A stretch of 38,795 nt of DNA from CAIYPH01 sp043744375 (GCA_043744375.1 JAYTUU010000011.1:1-38795); one strand, 5' to 3'. Shown: positions 16,884 to 25,339, numbered from the stretch's first letter. Notes: a model not told the origin generated them from the sequence alone. Program-made: numbers and translations.

Positions 16884-17933
16884 TCAGTTCGCGAGCAGGC
16901 GGGCGAGGAAGTCGGGTTTGCCGAAAGCGCCTGATTTGGCGATCACGGTCAAGCCATCCCAAAGCCCGCCGGCCATGCGTGCGACGGGGATGCCGGGTTC
17001 GCGCTCGCCGGTGACGACGAGGTGGTCGGCGCCGAGCGCGTCGCACAGGCCACGCAGGGTCTCGCCGCCAGTGACCAGCAGGGTGCCGGGGCGCGCGGTG
17101 GTGGTGGCGAGGGCGGCCAAGATGGCGGAGAACGTGGCAGCGATGTGGGCGGCGGCGGCGGGACGGGCGGTGTCGGGCGGCACATGAACGCGGATGGCGG
17201 CGCTTTCGCCGGCGATCAGGCGGGCGAGGGCGCGCGCTTCGGCGGGGCCGGTGACGGTGGCGCGGGTGGGGATCGCGGCGAACTGGGCTGATGTGGCGGG
17301 GTGGTCGGAGCCGATCAGCGCGAGGATCGGGAGTTCGATGGCGGGGGGGAGCGGCGGCTGACGGGCGGCCAGCGCGGCGGCGAGGCCGCCCGTGCCGCAC
17401 CACAGCACGGGGCCATCAAGGCCGCGGCCGGCGAGGGCGATCTGGTCGAGGTCGGCCTCGTCGATAGCGTCCCACAGGGAGACGCCGGGGGAGGCGGCAT
17501 CGGTCGGGCGGCAATGGCTGAGGGGGATGCCGAGGCGGGCGAAGGCGAGGTCGAGATCGACGCCGACATCGGTGCCGTGGGCGAATTGCCGTCCGCCGCT
17601 GGTGATGCGGCCCTGGAAGGGGAAGGCCGGCGCGATGATGGCGTGGGCGAAGGGGCCGAGGCGCAGGCAGGCGGCGATTTCGGCGGCGACATGGCCGCGC
17701 AGCAGGCTGTCGAGCTTCTTGAAGGCGAGGTCGGCGGCACCGAGTTCGGGCGCCCACCGGCGCATGGCGGGTCCGGGGTCGGTGATTTCGCGGGTGGCAC
17801 TGTCATAGGCGGCGCAGGGGGCATCGGTGGGTGTGCGCCAGTGGACGGGGATCGGGCCGAAGCGCGGCACGAAGCGGGCGGCGCTGTCGAGTGCGCCGGT
17901 GAGGTCGTCGGCGAGGAGGCGGAAGGTGCTCAC
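16884..17933 (-). CDS. Four-carbon acid sugar kinase family protein (DUF1537)
   Basis: This is a 349-residue ATP-dependent kinase of the DUF1537 family. The N-terminal motif RLLADDLTGALDSAARF (residues 5-21) is the sugar-acid binding signature, and KKLDSLLRGHVAAEI follows at about 91-105. The C-terminal nucleotide-binding domain has LLVTGGETLRGLCDALG near residues 289-305. Characterised members phosphorylate D-threonate, D-erythronate or 3-oxo-tetronates at the C4 hydroxyl. It is shorter than the usual 400-430 residues, mainly in the linker and C-terminal half. The start is GTG, and its GTGA overlaps the stop of the dehydrogenase gene before it. Pairing with the PdxA2-like gene downstream is the known arrangement. 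The substrate is inferred only by family. Confidence 0.87.
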   Translation of the reverse strand: MSTFRLLADDLTGALDSAARFVPRFGPIPVHWRTPTDAPCAAYDSATREITDPGPAMRRWAPELGAADLAFKKLDSLLRGHVAAEIAACLRLGPFAHAIIAPAFPFQGRITSGGRQFAHGTDVGVDLDLAFARLGIPLSHCRPTDAASPGVSLWDAIDEADLDQIALAGRGLDGPVLWCGTGGLAAALAARQPPLPPAIELPILALIGSDHPATSAQFAAIPTRATVTGPAEARALARLIAGESAAIRVHVPPDTARPAAAAHIAATFSAILAALATTTARPGTLLVTGGETLRGLCDALGADHLVVTGEREPGIPVARMAGGLWDGLTVIAKSGAFGKPDFLARLLAN

Positions 17934-18865
17934 ACGACCTGATGTAGCAGGGGGGCGCCGGCGGCGAGGCGGCGGCAGTTTTCGGCGGCCAGTGTGAAGG
18001 AGCGGTCGAAAGTGCCGGTGGTGACCCAGGCGACGTGCGGGGCGAGGACGACGTTGTCGAGGTGGAACAGCGGGGCAGTGGTGTCGGGCGGTTCGGGGTC
18101 GAACACGTCGAGGCCGGCGGCGGCGAGTTTTCCCGTGGTGAGGGCGTGGGTGAGGGCGTTCGGATCGACCAGGCCGCCACGGGCGGTGTTGATCAGGATC
18201 GCGCCGGGCTTCATGCGCGCGAGGGCGGCGGTATCGATCATGCGCTCAGTGGCCGGCGTGTGCGGAACGTGGAGCGAGACGATGTCGGCGCGCGCGAGCA
18301 GGGTCGGAAGGTCGACGAATTCGCCGAGCGCGTCGGGTTTTGGGCTGCGGGCGGTGTAGAGGAGGTTGCACCCGAGCGCCTTGAGGACGGGGGCGAGGCG
18401 GCGGGGGATGTCGCCGTAGCCGACCAGTCCGACGGTCCGGCCATGTAGTTCGCCGAGGCTATCCTGCGTTTCCGGGGTTGTGGCCCAGATGCCGGCGCGC
18501 AGGGCGGCGTCGAATTGCGGCAGGCGGCGGAGTGTGGCGAGCATCAGCAGCAGCGCCATTTCGGCGACTGCCTGCGCGTTGGTGCCGGGCAGGTTGCAAA
18601 CGGCGATGCCGCGCGCGGCGGCGGCTTCGCGGTCGATGGTGTTCACGCCGACGCCGATCTTCTGGATCAGCCGCAGTTTTGGCGCGGCGGCGATCAGTTC
18701 GGCGTTGCAGGGCTTGAGCACGTGCCATAGCACCTCGGCGTCGGCCATGGCGGCGAGGAAGCCGGCGTGGTCGGCCTCCGGGCAGATCGCGACCTCCAGG
18801 CCCGGCAGCGCGCGCAGTCTCGCGGCGAGGCCGGGGCCGGCGGCGTAGTGCAGGACCACCTTCAT
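17930..18865 (-). CDS. D-2-hydroxyacid dehydrogenase family protein
   Basis: This 311-residue member of the D-isomer-specific 2-hydroxyacid dehydrogenase family interconverts 2-hydroxy acids and 2-oxo acids with NAD(P)H. The catalytic triad is visible: Arg229 (NTARGGLVD), Glu258 (DVFDPEPP) and His277 (APHVAW). The Rossmann motif is odd: VGLVGYGDIPRRLAP has Gly149-x-Gly151-x-x-Pro154, with Pro where the third Gly normally stands. The start ATG overlaps the enolase stop by four bases; longer in-frame starts inside the enolase gene are rejected. Possible roles are hydroxypyruvate or other 2-oxo-acid reduction, or oxidation of a D-hydroxy acid delivering substrate to its neighbours. The sequence does not decide between these. 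Confidence 0.88.
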   Translation of the reverse strand: MKVVLHYAAGPGLAARLRALPGLEVAICPEADHAGFLAAMADAEVLWHVLKPCNAELIAAAPKLRLIQKIGVGVNTIDREAAAARGIAVCNLPGTNAQAVAEMALLLMLATLRRLPQFDAALRAGIWATTPETQDSLGELHGRTVGLVGYGDIPRRLAPVLKALGCNLLYTARSPKPDALGEFVDLPTLLARADIVSLHVPHTPATERMIDTAALARMKPGAILINTARGGLVDPNALTHALTTGKLAAAGLDVFDPEPPDTTAPLFHLDNVVLAPHVAWVTTGTFDRSFTLAAENCRRLAAGAPLLHQVV

Positions 18866-20151
18866 CGTTTGGAGCGGCCGAGCATGGTGGCGCCGGCGAA
18901 GCGCGCCATCGGGCCGAGCGCCTCCTCGATGCGCAGCACCTCGTTCCATTTCGCCATGCGCTCGGAGCGGGCAAAGCTGCCGACCTTGAGTTGTCCGACG
19001 CCCCAGCCGATGGCGAGGTGGACGATGGTGACATCCTCGGTCTCGCCGGAGCGGGCCGAGACGATGCCGGCATAGCCAACTGATTTCGCGGCGTTCCAGG
19101 CCTCCAGGGTCTCGGTCAGCGTGCCGCGCTGGTTGGGCTTGATGAGCACGGTGTTGGCGGCCCCTTGTCGTGCCGCCGCATGGATGCGGGCCGCCTCGGT
19201 CACGAGAAAATCATCCCCGACGATCTGGATGCGATCACCGACGGCGGCGGTAAACGAGGAAAAACCGGCGGCGTCGTCTTCGCCCAGCGGATCTTCGATG
19301 GAGGCGATCGGATAGCGCCCGATCCAGCCGGTGAGCATGTCGATCATGCCCCCGCTGTCGAGCGTCTTGCGGTCGAGACCGAGGGTGTAGAGGCCGTTCT
19401 TGCCGAACTCGGAGGCGGCGATGTCGAGCGCGATGGCGACCTGCTCGCCGGGGCGGTAGCCGGCGCGCTCGATGGCGCGGACCAGCATTTCCAGCGCCTG
19501 CTCGTTGGTGGCGAAAGCTGGCCACCAGCCGCCCTCGTCGGCGACGCCTTGCAGCGTGCCGGCCTCCTGCATCAGCTTGCCAGCGGCGCGGTAGACTTCG
19601 GCCGTCCAGTCCAGTGCCTGAGCGAAGTTTTCCGCGGCCGGGCAGATGATCATGAAATCCTGGATGTCCACCCGCCGCCCGGCATGGGCGCCGCCGCCGA
19701 AAATCTGGATTTGCGGCAGCGGCAGCAGATGCGCACCCTCATCGCCGAGATGGCGGTAGAGCGGCTTGCCGGCGGCGGCGGCGGCGGCGTGGGCGGTGGC
19801 CATGGAGATGGCGAGGATGGCGTTGCCGCCCATGCGGGTTTTGGCGGGCGTGGCGTCGAGCGCGATCATCGCGCGATCGACGGCGGCCTGGTCGGCGCCG
19901 TCGAGGCCGACGACAACATCGGCCAGCGCCTCGTTGACGTTCTCGACGGCGAAGGTGACGTCATAGCCGCCGAAGTCCGGGCCGCCGTCGCGCAGATCGA
20001 GCGCCTCTCCGGAGCCGGTGGAGGCGCCGGCGGGGGCGATGGCGCGGCCGACGGCGCCGCCTTCGAGCATCACTTCGGCTTCGACGGTGGGGCGGCCCCG
20101 GCTGTCCCATACGCGGCGGCCGTGGACGTAGATGATTTCGGTTTCGTTCAT
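18862..20151 (-). CDS. Divergent enolase paralogue in a catabolic operon
   Basis: This 429-residue protein is full length for enolase (2-phosphoglycerate dehydratase) and keeps its fold and most of its catalytic set: Ser44 in GASTG, His156, Glu206 (VADEGG), Asp243, Glu286 and Asp313 as metal ligands, Lys338 (LIKPNQ) as the proton-abstracting base, Arg367-Ser368 for the phosphate, and Lys389. Three positions differ from the enolase norm: NGG-x-HA is GGGAHA, the QEFMI Glu (Glu168 in yeast) is Asp165, and SHRSGE (His373 in yeast) is SARSGE with Ala366. These line the pocket around C3 of the substrate. Its co-translation with an APH-type kinase and a hydroxyacid dehydrogenase argues for a related phospho-acid rather than glycolysis. 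A working glycolytic enolase cannot be ruled out. Confidence 0.87.
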   Translation of the reverse strand: MNETEIIYVHGRRVWDSRGRPTVEAEVMLEGGAVGRAIAPAGASTGSGEALDLRDGGPDFGGYDVTFAVENVNEALADVVVGLDGADQAAVDRAMIALDATPAKTRMGGNAILAISMATAHAAAAAAGKPLYRHLGDEGAHLLPLPQIQIFGGGAHAGRRVDIQDFMIICPAAENFAQALDWTAEVYRAAGKLMQEAGTLQGVADEGGWWPAFATNEQALEMLVRAIERAGYRPGEQVAIALDIAASEFGKNGLYTLGLDRKTLDSGGMIDMLTGWIGRYPIASIEDPLGEDDAAGFSSFTAAVGDRIQIVGDDFLVTEAARIHAAARQGAANTVLIKPNQRGTLTETLEAWNAAKSVGYAGIVSARSGETEDVTIVHLAIGWGVGQLKVGSFARSERMAKWNEVLRIEEALGPMARFAGATMLGRSKR

Positions 20152-21185
20152 CGGGTCAGTTCCTCATTCCAGGCGGCGCGAACGGCGGCGAGGCGGTCCA
20201 CGGGGGCGGCGAGCAAAGCACGGGCGACGCGGCGGACATGGGTTCGTGCGGCGTCGGTGGTGATGTATTCCGCCGGGGACTTGCCGTCGACGCGCGCGAG
20301 CAGCAGGCCAGGCAGCAGATGGGCGATGCGGGCCTCGATGGCCTCGCGCGGTTCCCAGGTGACGGCGGCGAGATAGGCGTTGGCCAGGGCGTCGAAGCAG
20401 GCGAGGAAGCCGGTGGTCGCGGCGGGCGTCCACAGGCATTTCAGCAGCAAGTGGTTGAGGCAGAAGGCGACGTCGAAGGCCGGGTCGCCCCACCAGGCGC
20501 ATTCGGCGTCGAGGAAGACCGGGCCATCGGGGCCGATGAGGATGTTCTTCGGGCTGACATCGCCGTGCACGAGGGCGTGCTTGTTGGCCTGGGTGGTGGC
20601 GACGAGGGCGTGCAGGGCGGCGGCGCGGTCGGGGTGGGCGGTGGCAGTGGCGACGAGGTAGGGTTCGAGGCGGATGTCGTAGAAGATCGCGTCGGTCGGG
20701 AAATCGGCGGCAATGGTGGGGTCGGCGGCGGTGGCGGCGTGGATGGCCGCGAGGCGGGTGGCGACGGCGGCGGCGAAGCGGGGGTCGGCCTCGCCATCGC
20801 GCAGGGCAGCTTTCCACAGGCGGTAGCGGGCGGGCGGGAGATATTCCATTGCCAGCGATCCGCTCGCCTCGTCCTGGCCGAGCAAAGCGGGCACGGCGCC
20901 GGGGGCGGCGGCGGCAGCGCGTTGCATCCAGCGTGCCTCGTAGCGGTTGCGGCCGACCGGCGCGCGCCAGTCGGCGGCGACGCGGAGTTTTGCCAATGCG
21001 CGCTTGACGCAGATCGGGCCGGTGGGAAGGTCGATACGCCAGATGTCCGACGAGACGCCGCCGGTCAGGGCTTCTCCCGAGGGGGGGGCGCCGGAAGAGG
21101 GGGCGCCGGAAGCGGGGGCGTCGCCGAGCAGGCCCATGCGTTGCAGGCCGTCGCGAATCTCGGGAGGTGGCAATGTCGCGTCCAT
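20148..21185 (-). CDS. APH/choline-kinase-type phosphotransferase
   Basis: This 345-residue protein has the aminoglycoside phosphotransferase fold. The N-lobe Lys is Lys61 (CVKRALAKL). The catalytic loop is His207-Gly-Asp209 with Asn214 (HGDVSPKNIL), and the metal-binding Asp is Asp226 (FLDAECAWWGDPAFDVAF). This form is closest to small-molecule kinases of the methylthioribose kinase or fructosamine kinase type, not to antibiotic resistance enzymes. It is the first gene of the minus-strand operon and overlaps the enolase gene (ATGA), so it may make the phosphorylated substrate for that enolase. Residues 22-40 are a low-complexity SGAP-type stretch encoded by 15-bp tandem repeats and an eight-G run, placed just before GGVSSDIW. 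Confidence 0.86.
   Translation of the reverse strand: MDATLPPPEIRDGLQRMGLLGDAPASGAPSSGAPPSGEALTGGVSSDIWRIDLPTGPICVKRALAKLRVAADWRAPVGRNRYEARWMQRAAAAAPGAVPALLGQDEASGSLAMEYLPPARYRLWKAALRDGEADPRFAAAVATRLAAIHAATAADPTIAADFPTDAIFYDIRLEPYLVATATAHPDRAAALHALVATTQANKHALVHGDVSPKNILIGPDGPVFLDAECAWWGDPAFDVAFCLNHLLLKCLWTPAATTGFLACFDALANAYLAAVTWEPREAIEARIAHLLPGLLLARVDGKSPAEYITTDAARTHVRRVARALLAAPVDRLAAVRAAWNEELTR
21081..21120. repeat. 15-bp tandem repeat with an eight-G run in the kinase gene
   Basis: GGGGGCGCCGGAAG(A/C) occurs at 21084-21098 and 21099-21113, and a third copy starts at 21114 and decays. The first copy is preceded by more G, giving eight in a row at 21081-21088. The repeats encode the SGAP units near the kinase N-terminus. 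The 15-bp unit keeps frame if it expands. The G run would not, so it could switch the operon's first gene on or off by slippage. Confidence 0.75.
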
Positions 21186-21249
21186 CGGGGCATCCTGTGC
21201 GCGCTGGCGTCGCGGGGCAACCTTGGGAAGCTGCGAGGAGAAGCTGCGG
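21186..21249. promoter_or_regulatory. Divergent promoter region between two catabolic operons
   Basis: Only 64 bases separate the start codons of the minus-strand kinase operon and the plus-strand GMC operon, so the control elements for both must lie here or inside the flanking coding ends. It contains the ribosome site GAGGAG (21235-21240) for the GMC gene. I see no convincing -35/-10 pair or inverted repeat, and no regulator gene is adjacent. Confidence 0.5.
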
Positions 21250-22866
21250 ATGGAAACGATCGAGGCGGATTATGTCGTCGTCGGCGCTGGGTCGGCTGGC
21301 TGCGTGGTGGCGGCGCGGCTGAGCGAGGACCCGGCGGCGCGTGTGGTGCTGCTGGAAGCCGGCGGCCCTGATCGCAATCCGTGGATCCATATCCCTATCG
21401 GCTACGGCAAGACGATCATCGATAAATCGGTCAACTGGGCGTACGAGGCGGAGCCCGACCCCGGCGTGAACGGCCGGCGCATCTATACGCCGCGCGGCAA
21501 GGTGCTGGGCGGATCGTCGTCGATCAACGGGCTGCTGTATGTGCGCGGCCAGGCGGAGGATTTCGACCACTGGCGGCAGCTTGGCAATGTCGGCTGGTCG
21601 TATGACGACGTGCTGCCGTATTTCAAGCGCTCCGAGGGGCGCGTGGGGGTGGGCGACGCGCTGCGCGGGCGCGACGGGCCGCTGACGGTGAGCGATCTTG
21701 GGGAGGCGGATAATGCGCTCAACGAGGCCTATATCCAGGCCGCCGTGGATGCCGGCATTCCGCGCAATCCCGATTACAACGGGCGGGTGCAGGAGGGCGT
21801 GAGCAACTTCCAGGTGACCGCGCGCAATGGGCGGCGATGCAGTGCGGCGGTGGCGTTTTTGCGACCGGCGAGGAAGCGGGGGAACCTGCGTGTGATCACT
21901 CATGCGCTCGCCGAGCGGGTGCTGTTCGCTGGGAAGCGGGCCATCGGGGTGAATTTCTCCGAGCGTGGCGAGCGCAAGACAGTGCGGGCGACGCGGGAGG
22001 TGATCCTGTGCGGGGGCGCGATCAATTCGCCGCAGTTGCTGATGCTCTCCGGTGTCGGCCCGGCCGAGCATTTGCAGGCGACGGGGGTGGAGGTGGTCTA
22101 TGATCTGGCCGGGGTGGGGCAGAACTTGCAGGACCATTTCCAGACGCGAATTGTGTACAAGTGCAAGTATCCGATCACTGTGAACGACATCATGATGAGC
22201 AAAATGAAGATGGCGCGCGCAGGATTGCAGTATATTCTGTTCCGCACGGGGCCATTGTCGATCAGCGCGGGGACAGTGGGGATTTTCACCCGGACCCGGC
22301 CGGAACTGGCCTCGCCAGACATCCAGTTCCACTTCATTGGCTTCTCGGCGGACCGGCCGGCGGAGGGGTTGCACAAGTTCTCGGGCTTCACGCAGAACGT
22401 GTGCCAACTCAGGCCGGAGAGCCGGGGGGAGATATTGTTGAAGTCGCCCGATCCATTTGTGCATCCGGCAATTCACCCGAATTATTTGTCAACCGAACTG
22501 GATCGCTGGACGATGGTGGAGGGCCTCAAGATCGGCCGGCGCATCGCGGCGCAGGCGAGCATGCAACACTTCATCGAGAGCGAGTATCTGCCCGGCCCCG
22601 ATGTGCAGACGGATGCGGAGTGGCTTGAGTATGTCAGAAACTATGGCAGCACACTCTTTCATCCGTCAGGCACCTGCAAGATGGGGCCGGATGCGCTGGC
22701 GGTGGTGGATGACCAGTTGCGCGTGCATGGCATCACCGGGCTGCGGGTGGCCGATGCTTCGGTGATGCCGAATGTCGTTTCAGGAAATACCAACGCGGCG
22801 TGCATCATGATCGGCGAGAAATGCGCCGATCTCGTGCGCGGAAAGATGCTAGAGAGGGCGGCATGA
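21250..22866 (+). CDS. GMC family FAD-dependent alcohol dehydrogenase (choline dehydrogenase-like)
   Basis: This 538-residue flavoprotein is of the glucose-methanol-choline oxidoreductase family. The ADP-binding motif YVVVGAGSAGCVVAARLSE is at residues 8-26, GGSSSINGLLYVRG at about 87-100, and GGAINSPQLLMLSGVGP is the second family signature. The catalytic pair is His471 (LFHPSGTCKMG) and Asn515 (GNTNAAC). It oxidises a primary or secondary alcohol, passing electrons to FAD and then to a quinone or another acceptor; bacterial members often use the respiratory chain. The start follows GAGGAG at good spacing; longer in-frame starts run back into the antisense kinase. It is the first gene of the plus-strand operon and overlaps the next gene by four bases. 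Confidence 0.92.
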   Translation: METIEADYVVVGAGSAGCVVAARLSEDPAARVVLLEAGGPDRNPWIHIPIGYGKTIIDKSVNWAYEAEPDPGVNGRRIYTPRGKVLGGSSSINGLLYVRGQAEDFDHWRQLGNVGWSYDDVLPYFKRSEGRVGVGDALRGRDGPLTVSDLGEADNALNEAYIQAAVDAGIPRNPDYNGRVQEGVSNFQVTARNGRRCSAAVAFLRPARKRGNLRVITHALAERVLFAGKRAIGVNFSERGERKTVRATREVILCGGAINSPQLLMLSGVGPAEHLQATGVEVVYDLAGVGQNLQDHFQTRIVYKCKYPITVNDIMMSKMKMARAGLQYILFRTGPLSISAGTVGIFTRTRPELASPDIQFHFIGFSADRPAEGLHKFSGFTQNVCQLRPESRGEILLKSPDPFVHPAIHPNYLSTELDRWTMVEGLKIGRRIAAQASMQHFIESEYLPGPDVQTDAEWLEYVRNYGSTLFHPSGTCKMGPDALAVVDDQLRVHGITGLRVADASVMPNVVSGNTNAACIMIGEKCADLVRGKMLERAA

Positions 22867-24017
22867 TCTATCTGGAACTTGGCGTCCCGACACTGATCAA
22901 CGCGGCCGGCACGGTGACGCGGCTGTCGGGCGGGATCATGGCGCCGGAGGTGGCCGAAGCCATGCGACAGGCCTCACTGGCGTGCGTGGACATGATGGCC
23001 ATGCAGGCCGCCGCGTGTCGGGCCATTCGGGCCGCGACGGGGGCGCAGGCTGGGATCGTCACGTCCGGCGCATCGGCCGCGGTGTTGCTGGGTGCGGGGG
23101 CGTGTCTCGCGGGGCTGGACCCGGGCAAGATGAACCGATTACCGGAAGTTGCAGACGGACGACGCGAGTTCGTGGTCGTGCGCAGTCAGCGCAACATGTA
23201 CGACCGCGCGGTGGTGGTTGCTGGCGGGCGGTTGGTGGAGGTGGGCATCGCCGATCGCTACTCTGGCCCTGGCGTGCGCGATGCCGATGCGTGGGAGATC
23301 GAGGAGGCGATCGGGGCGAACACGGCGGGCATCTACTATCTCGCCCAGACGCAGTCCCGGCCATCCTTGCGCGAGGTTTCCGCGGTGGCGCGGCGGCATG
23401 GTTTGCCGGTGCTGGTTGATGCGGCAGCGCAACTGCCGCCGTCGTCCAATCTGAAGGCGTATCTGGAGGAAGGGGCGGACCTCGTTTGTTTCAGTGGCGG
23501 CAAGGCAATCGGCGGGCCGCAATCTTCGGGAATACTATGCGGGCGGGCTGATCTGGTGGCCTCCGCGCTCCTGCAGATGCTCGATCTTGATGTCGATCCG
23601 GCCACCTGGTCGCCGCCCGCGGAGTTCTCGGCGTTGGCGCAGTTGCGTGGGCTGCCGCATCACGGCATCGGGCGGTCCTGCAAGGTGGGGAAGGAGGAGA
23701 TCGCCGGCCTGATCGTGGCGCTCCGGCGGTTCGCCGCAACCGATCCGGCGGCGCTGCGTGCGCTACTGCTCGAACGTGTCCGGCGGATGCTTGGCGCCGG
23801 CGGGGAGGGGTTGTCGATCACTGAGGGGCCGGTGCCGATGCTCGCTTGGCATGCGGGTCCTGGGGCACGGCGGCTGGCGGCGAAGCTGCTGGCGGGGGAG
23901 CCGGGGATTGCGTGCGGCATGGGCAGGGCCGACGAAGGCGTGTTGTTGTTCAGTCCGATGGCGGTGACCGATGAGCAGGCGGACGAAATTGGCAGTCGGG
24001 TTTCGGCACTTCGCTGA
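22863..24017 (+). CDS. SelA/DgaE-like PLP-dependent lyase
   Basis: This 384-residue fold-type I PLP enzyme is of the SelA-like group that includes L-seryl-tRNA selenium transferase and D-glucosaminate-6-phosphate ammonia lyase (DgaE). The PLP-binding Lys is Lys214 in FSGGKAIGGPQSSG, and Asp186 (VDAAAQLPP) should hold the pyridine nitrogen. The N-terminal INAAGTVTRLSGGIM matches the family 'N-A-x-G-x-x-T-x-L-G-G' start. It lacks the tRNA-binding N-terminal domain of true SelA and no selenocysteine genes are nearby, so alpha,beta-elimination on an amino acid or amino sugar acid is more likely. The ATG overlaps the GMC stop (ATGA). A longer in-frame start inside that gene has no ribosome site. 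The substrate is unknown. Confidence 0.84.
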   Translation: MIYLELGVPTLINAAGTVTRLSGGIMAPEVAEAMRQASLACVDMMAMQAAACRAIRAATGAQAGIVTSGASAAVLLGAGACLAGLDPGKMNRLPEVADGRREFVVVRSQRNMYDRAVVVAGGRLVEVGIADRYSGPGVRDADAWEIEEAIGANTAGIYYLAQTQSRPSLREVSAVARRHGLPVLVDAAAQLPPSSNLKAYLEEGADLVCFSGGKAIGGPQSSGILCGRADLVASALLQMLDLDVDPATWSPPAEFSALAQLRGLPHHGIGRSCKVGKEEIAGLIVALRRFAATDPAALRALLLERVRRMLGAGGEGLSITEGPVPMLAWHAGPGARRLAAKLLAGEPGIACGMGRADEGVLLFSPMAVTDEQADEIGSRVSALR

Positions 24018-24036
24018 ATAGAACGGGAGAAAAACA

Positions 24037-25326
24037 ATGAACCTTGAAGCCATCGGGGCCGCGTTGCTGGACCATCGCACCAAGGGCATTCCCGGCGGCA
24101 CGGCGCCGTTCCGGTTGGATGCGATCGGTGCAAAGAGATGGAATGTGCTGCGCGAGGACATGAATTTTCCGATCGCCGTGCTGAAGGACAGCGCGCTCAC
24201 GCATAATAGTCGCTGGATGCGCGATTTCCTCGCACGCTCGAACGCCATGATCGCGCCGCACGGCAAGACCTCGATGGCACCGCAACTATTCTCGCGACAA
24301 TTCGATGACGGTGCCTGGGCGATTACGCTAGCGACGCCACAGCAGGTCCAGGTGGCGCGGGATTTCGGGATTTCGCGGATCGTCATGGCCAATCAACTCG
24401 TGGGGCGGCAGGCGATCCGCTACGTGCTCGACGAGATGAAGCGCGATCCCGGTTTCGATTTCTACTGCCTTGTCGATTCCGAGGCGGGCGTGCAGGCGCT
24501 CGCCGATGCGGCGCGGGCGGCGAAGGTGGGGCGCCCCCTGGAGGTATTTCTCGAAGGCGGCTCGCCGGGTGGGCGGACGGGAGTGCGCGATCGGGCGACC
24601 GGAATGCGCGTTGCACGCGCGGTGCAGGCGGCGGCGCCATTCCTGGCGTTGCGTGGGGTCGAAGGGTTCGAGGGGCTGTTCGCCGGTGCGTCGCGCGCCG
24701 ACATCGAGGCCCAGGTGCGCAACTTCCTTGATCTGCTTGTCGATCTCGCGAAAGACTGTGAGAAGGAGGACCTTTTTGCGCCGGGGGACGTCATTCTGAC
24801 GGCGGGTGGATCGGCATTCTACGACATGGTATTGGCGCGCTTCAACCATGCGGGACTGCAACGACCAACCAAGGTGCTGATCCGCAGCGGCTGCTATTTG
24901 TCGCAGGATTCGTCACGATATCGCAATGCGTTCGCCGATATCGTCGAACGCACGCCGGATGCGGCGCAGGGCGGCGGGCTGATCCCAGCAATCGAGGTGT
25001 GGGCCTATGTGCAGTCGCGGCCGGAGCCGGCGAAAGTGCTGCTGACAATGGGCGCGCGGGATACGCAATCCGATACGATGCCGATCCCGCAGACTTGGTA
25101 TCGGCAGGGCATGGCGGCGCCGGCACCGATTGCGGCCGGGCATGTATGCACGGGGATGAACGACCAGCACACGCATATGACGGTGCCCGTAGATTCGCCG
25201 CTCGCGGTGGGGGACCTGGTGTCCTGCGGCGTGTCGCACCCCTGCCTGACTTTCGACAAATGGCAAGTTCTGTATGTCGTCGATGATGCATACAACGTGA
25301 TCTCCGCTGTGCGAACGTTCTTTTGA
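24037..25326 (+). CDS. DSD1/D-threonine aldolase-type PLP enzyme (amino acid deaminase or aldolase)
   Basis: This 429-residue fold-type III PLP protein (alanine-racemase-like barrel plus C-terminal beta domain) is of the D-serine dehydratase/D-threonine aldolase family. The PLP Lys is Lys77 in APHGKTSM. The C-terminal His401-Pro-Cys403 (GVSHPCLTF) is the metal-binding H-x-C pair of eukaryotic-type D-serine dehydratases, and DQHTHM lies before it. Members remove ammonia from D-serine or D-threonine, or cleave 3-hydroxy-D-amino acids to glycine and an aldehyde; this family also includes 3-hydroxyaspartate aldolase. GGGAGAAAAAC gives a good ribosome site. It follows the SelA-like gene by 19 bases. 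A beta-hydroxy D-amino acid substrate is inferred, not shown. Confidence 0.85.
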   Translation: MNLEAIGAALLDHRTKGIPGGTAPFRLDAIGAKRWNVLREDMNFPIAVLKDSALTHNSRWMRDFLARSNAMIAPHGKTSMAPQLFSRQFDDGAWAITLATPQQVQVARDFGISRIVMANQLVGRQAIRYVLDEMKRDPGFDFYCLVDSEAGVQALADAARAAKVGRPLEVFLEGGSPGGRTGVRDRATGMRVARAVQAAAPFLALRGVEGFEGLFAGASRADIEAQVRNFLDLLVDLAKDCEKEDLFAPGDVILTAGGSAFYDMVLARFNHAGLQRPTKVLIRSGCYLSQDSSRYRNAFADIVERTPDAAQGGGLIPAIEVWAYVQSRPEPAKVLLTMGARDTQSDTMPIPQTWYRQGMAAPAPIAAGHVCTGMNDQHTHMTVPVDSPLAVGDLVSCGVSHPCLTFDKWQVLYVVDDAYNVISAVRTFF

Positions 25327-25339
25327 TAAGGAAATGACC

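Noticed and set aside
20148..21185. APH-fold gene as an aminoglycoside resistance gene
   Set aside because: The operon context and the HGDVSPKNIL/FLDAECAWWG form point to a metabolic small-molecule kinase.
22863..24017. SelA-like protein read as selenocysteine synthase
   Set aside because: It is short at the N-terminus, has no selB/selC/selD context, and lies in a catabolic operon. The DgaE-like lyase reading is better.
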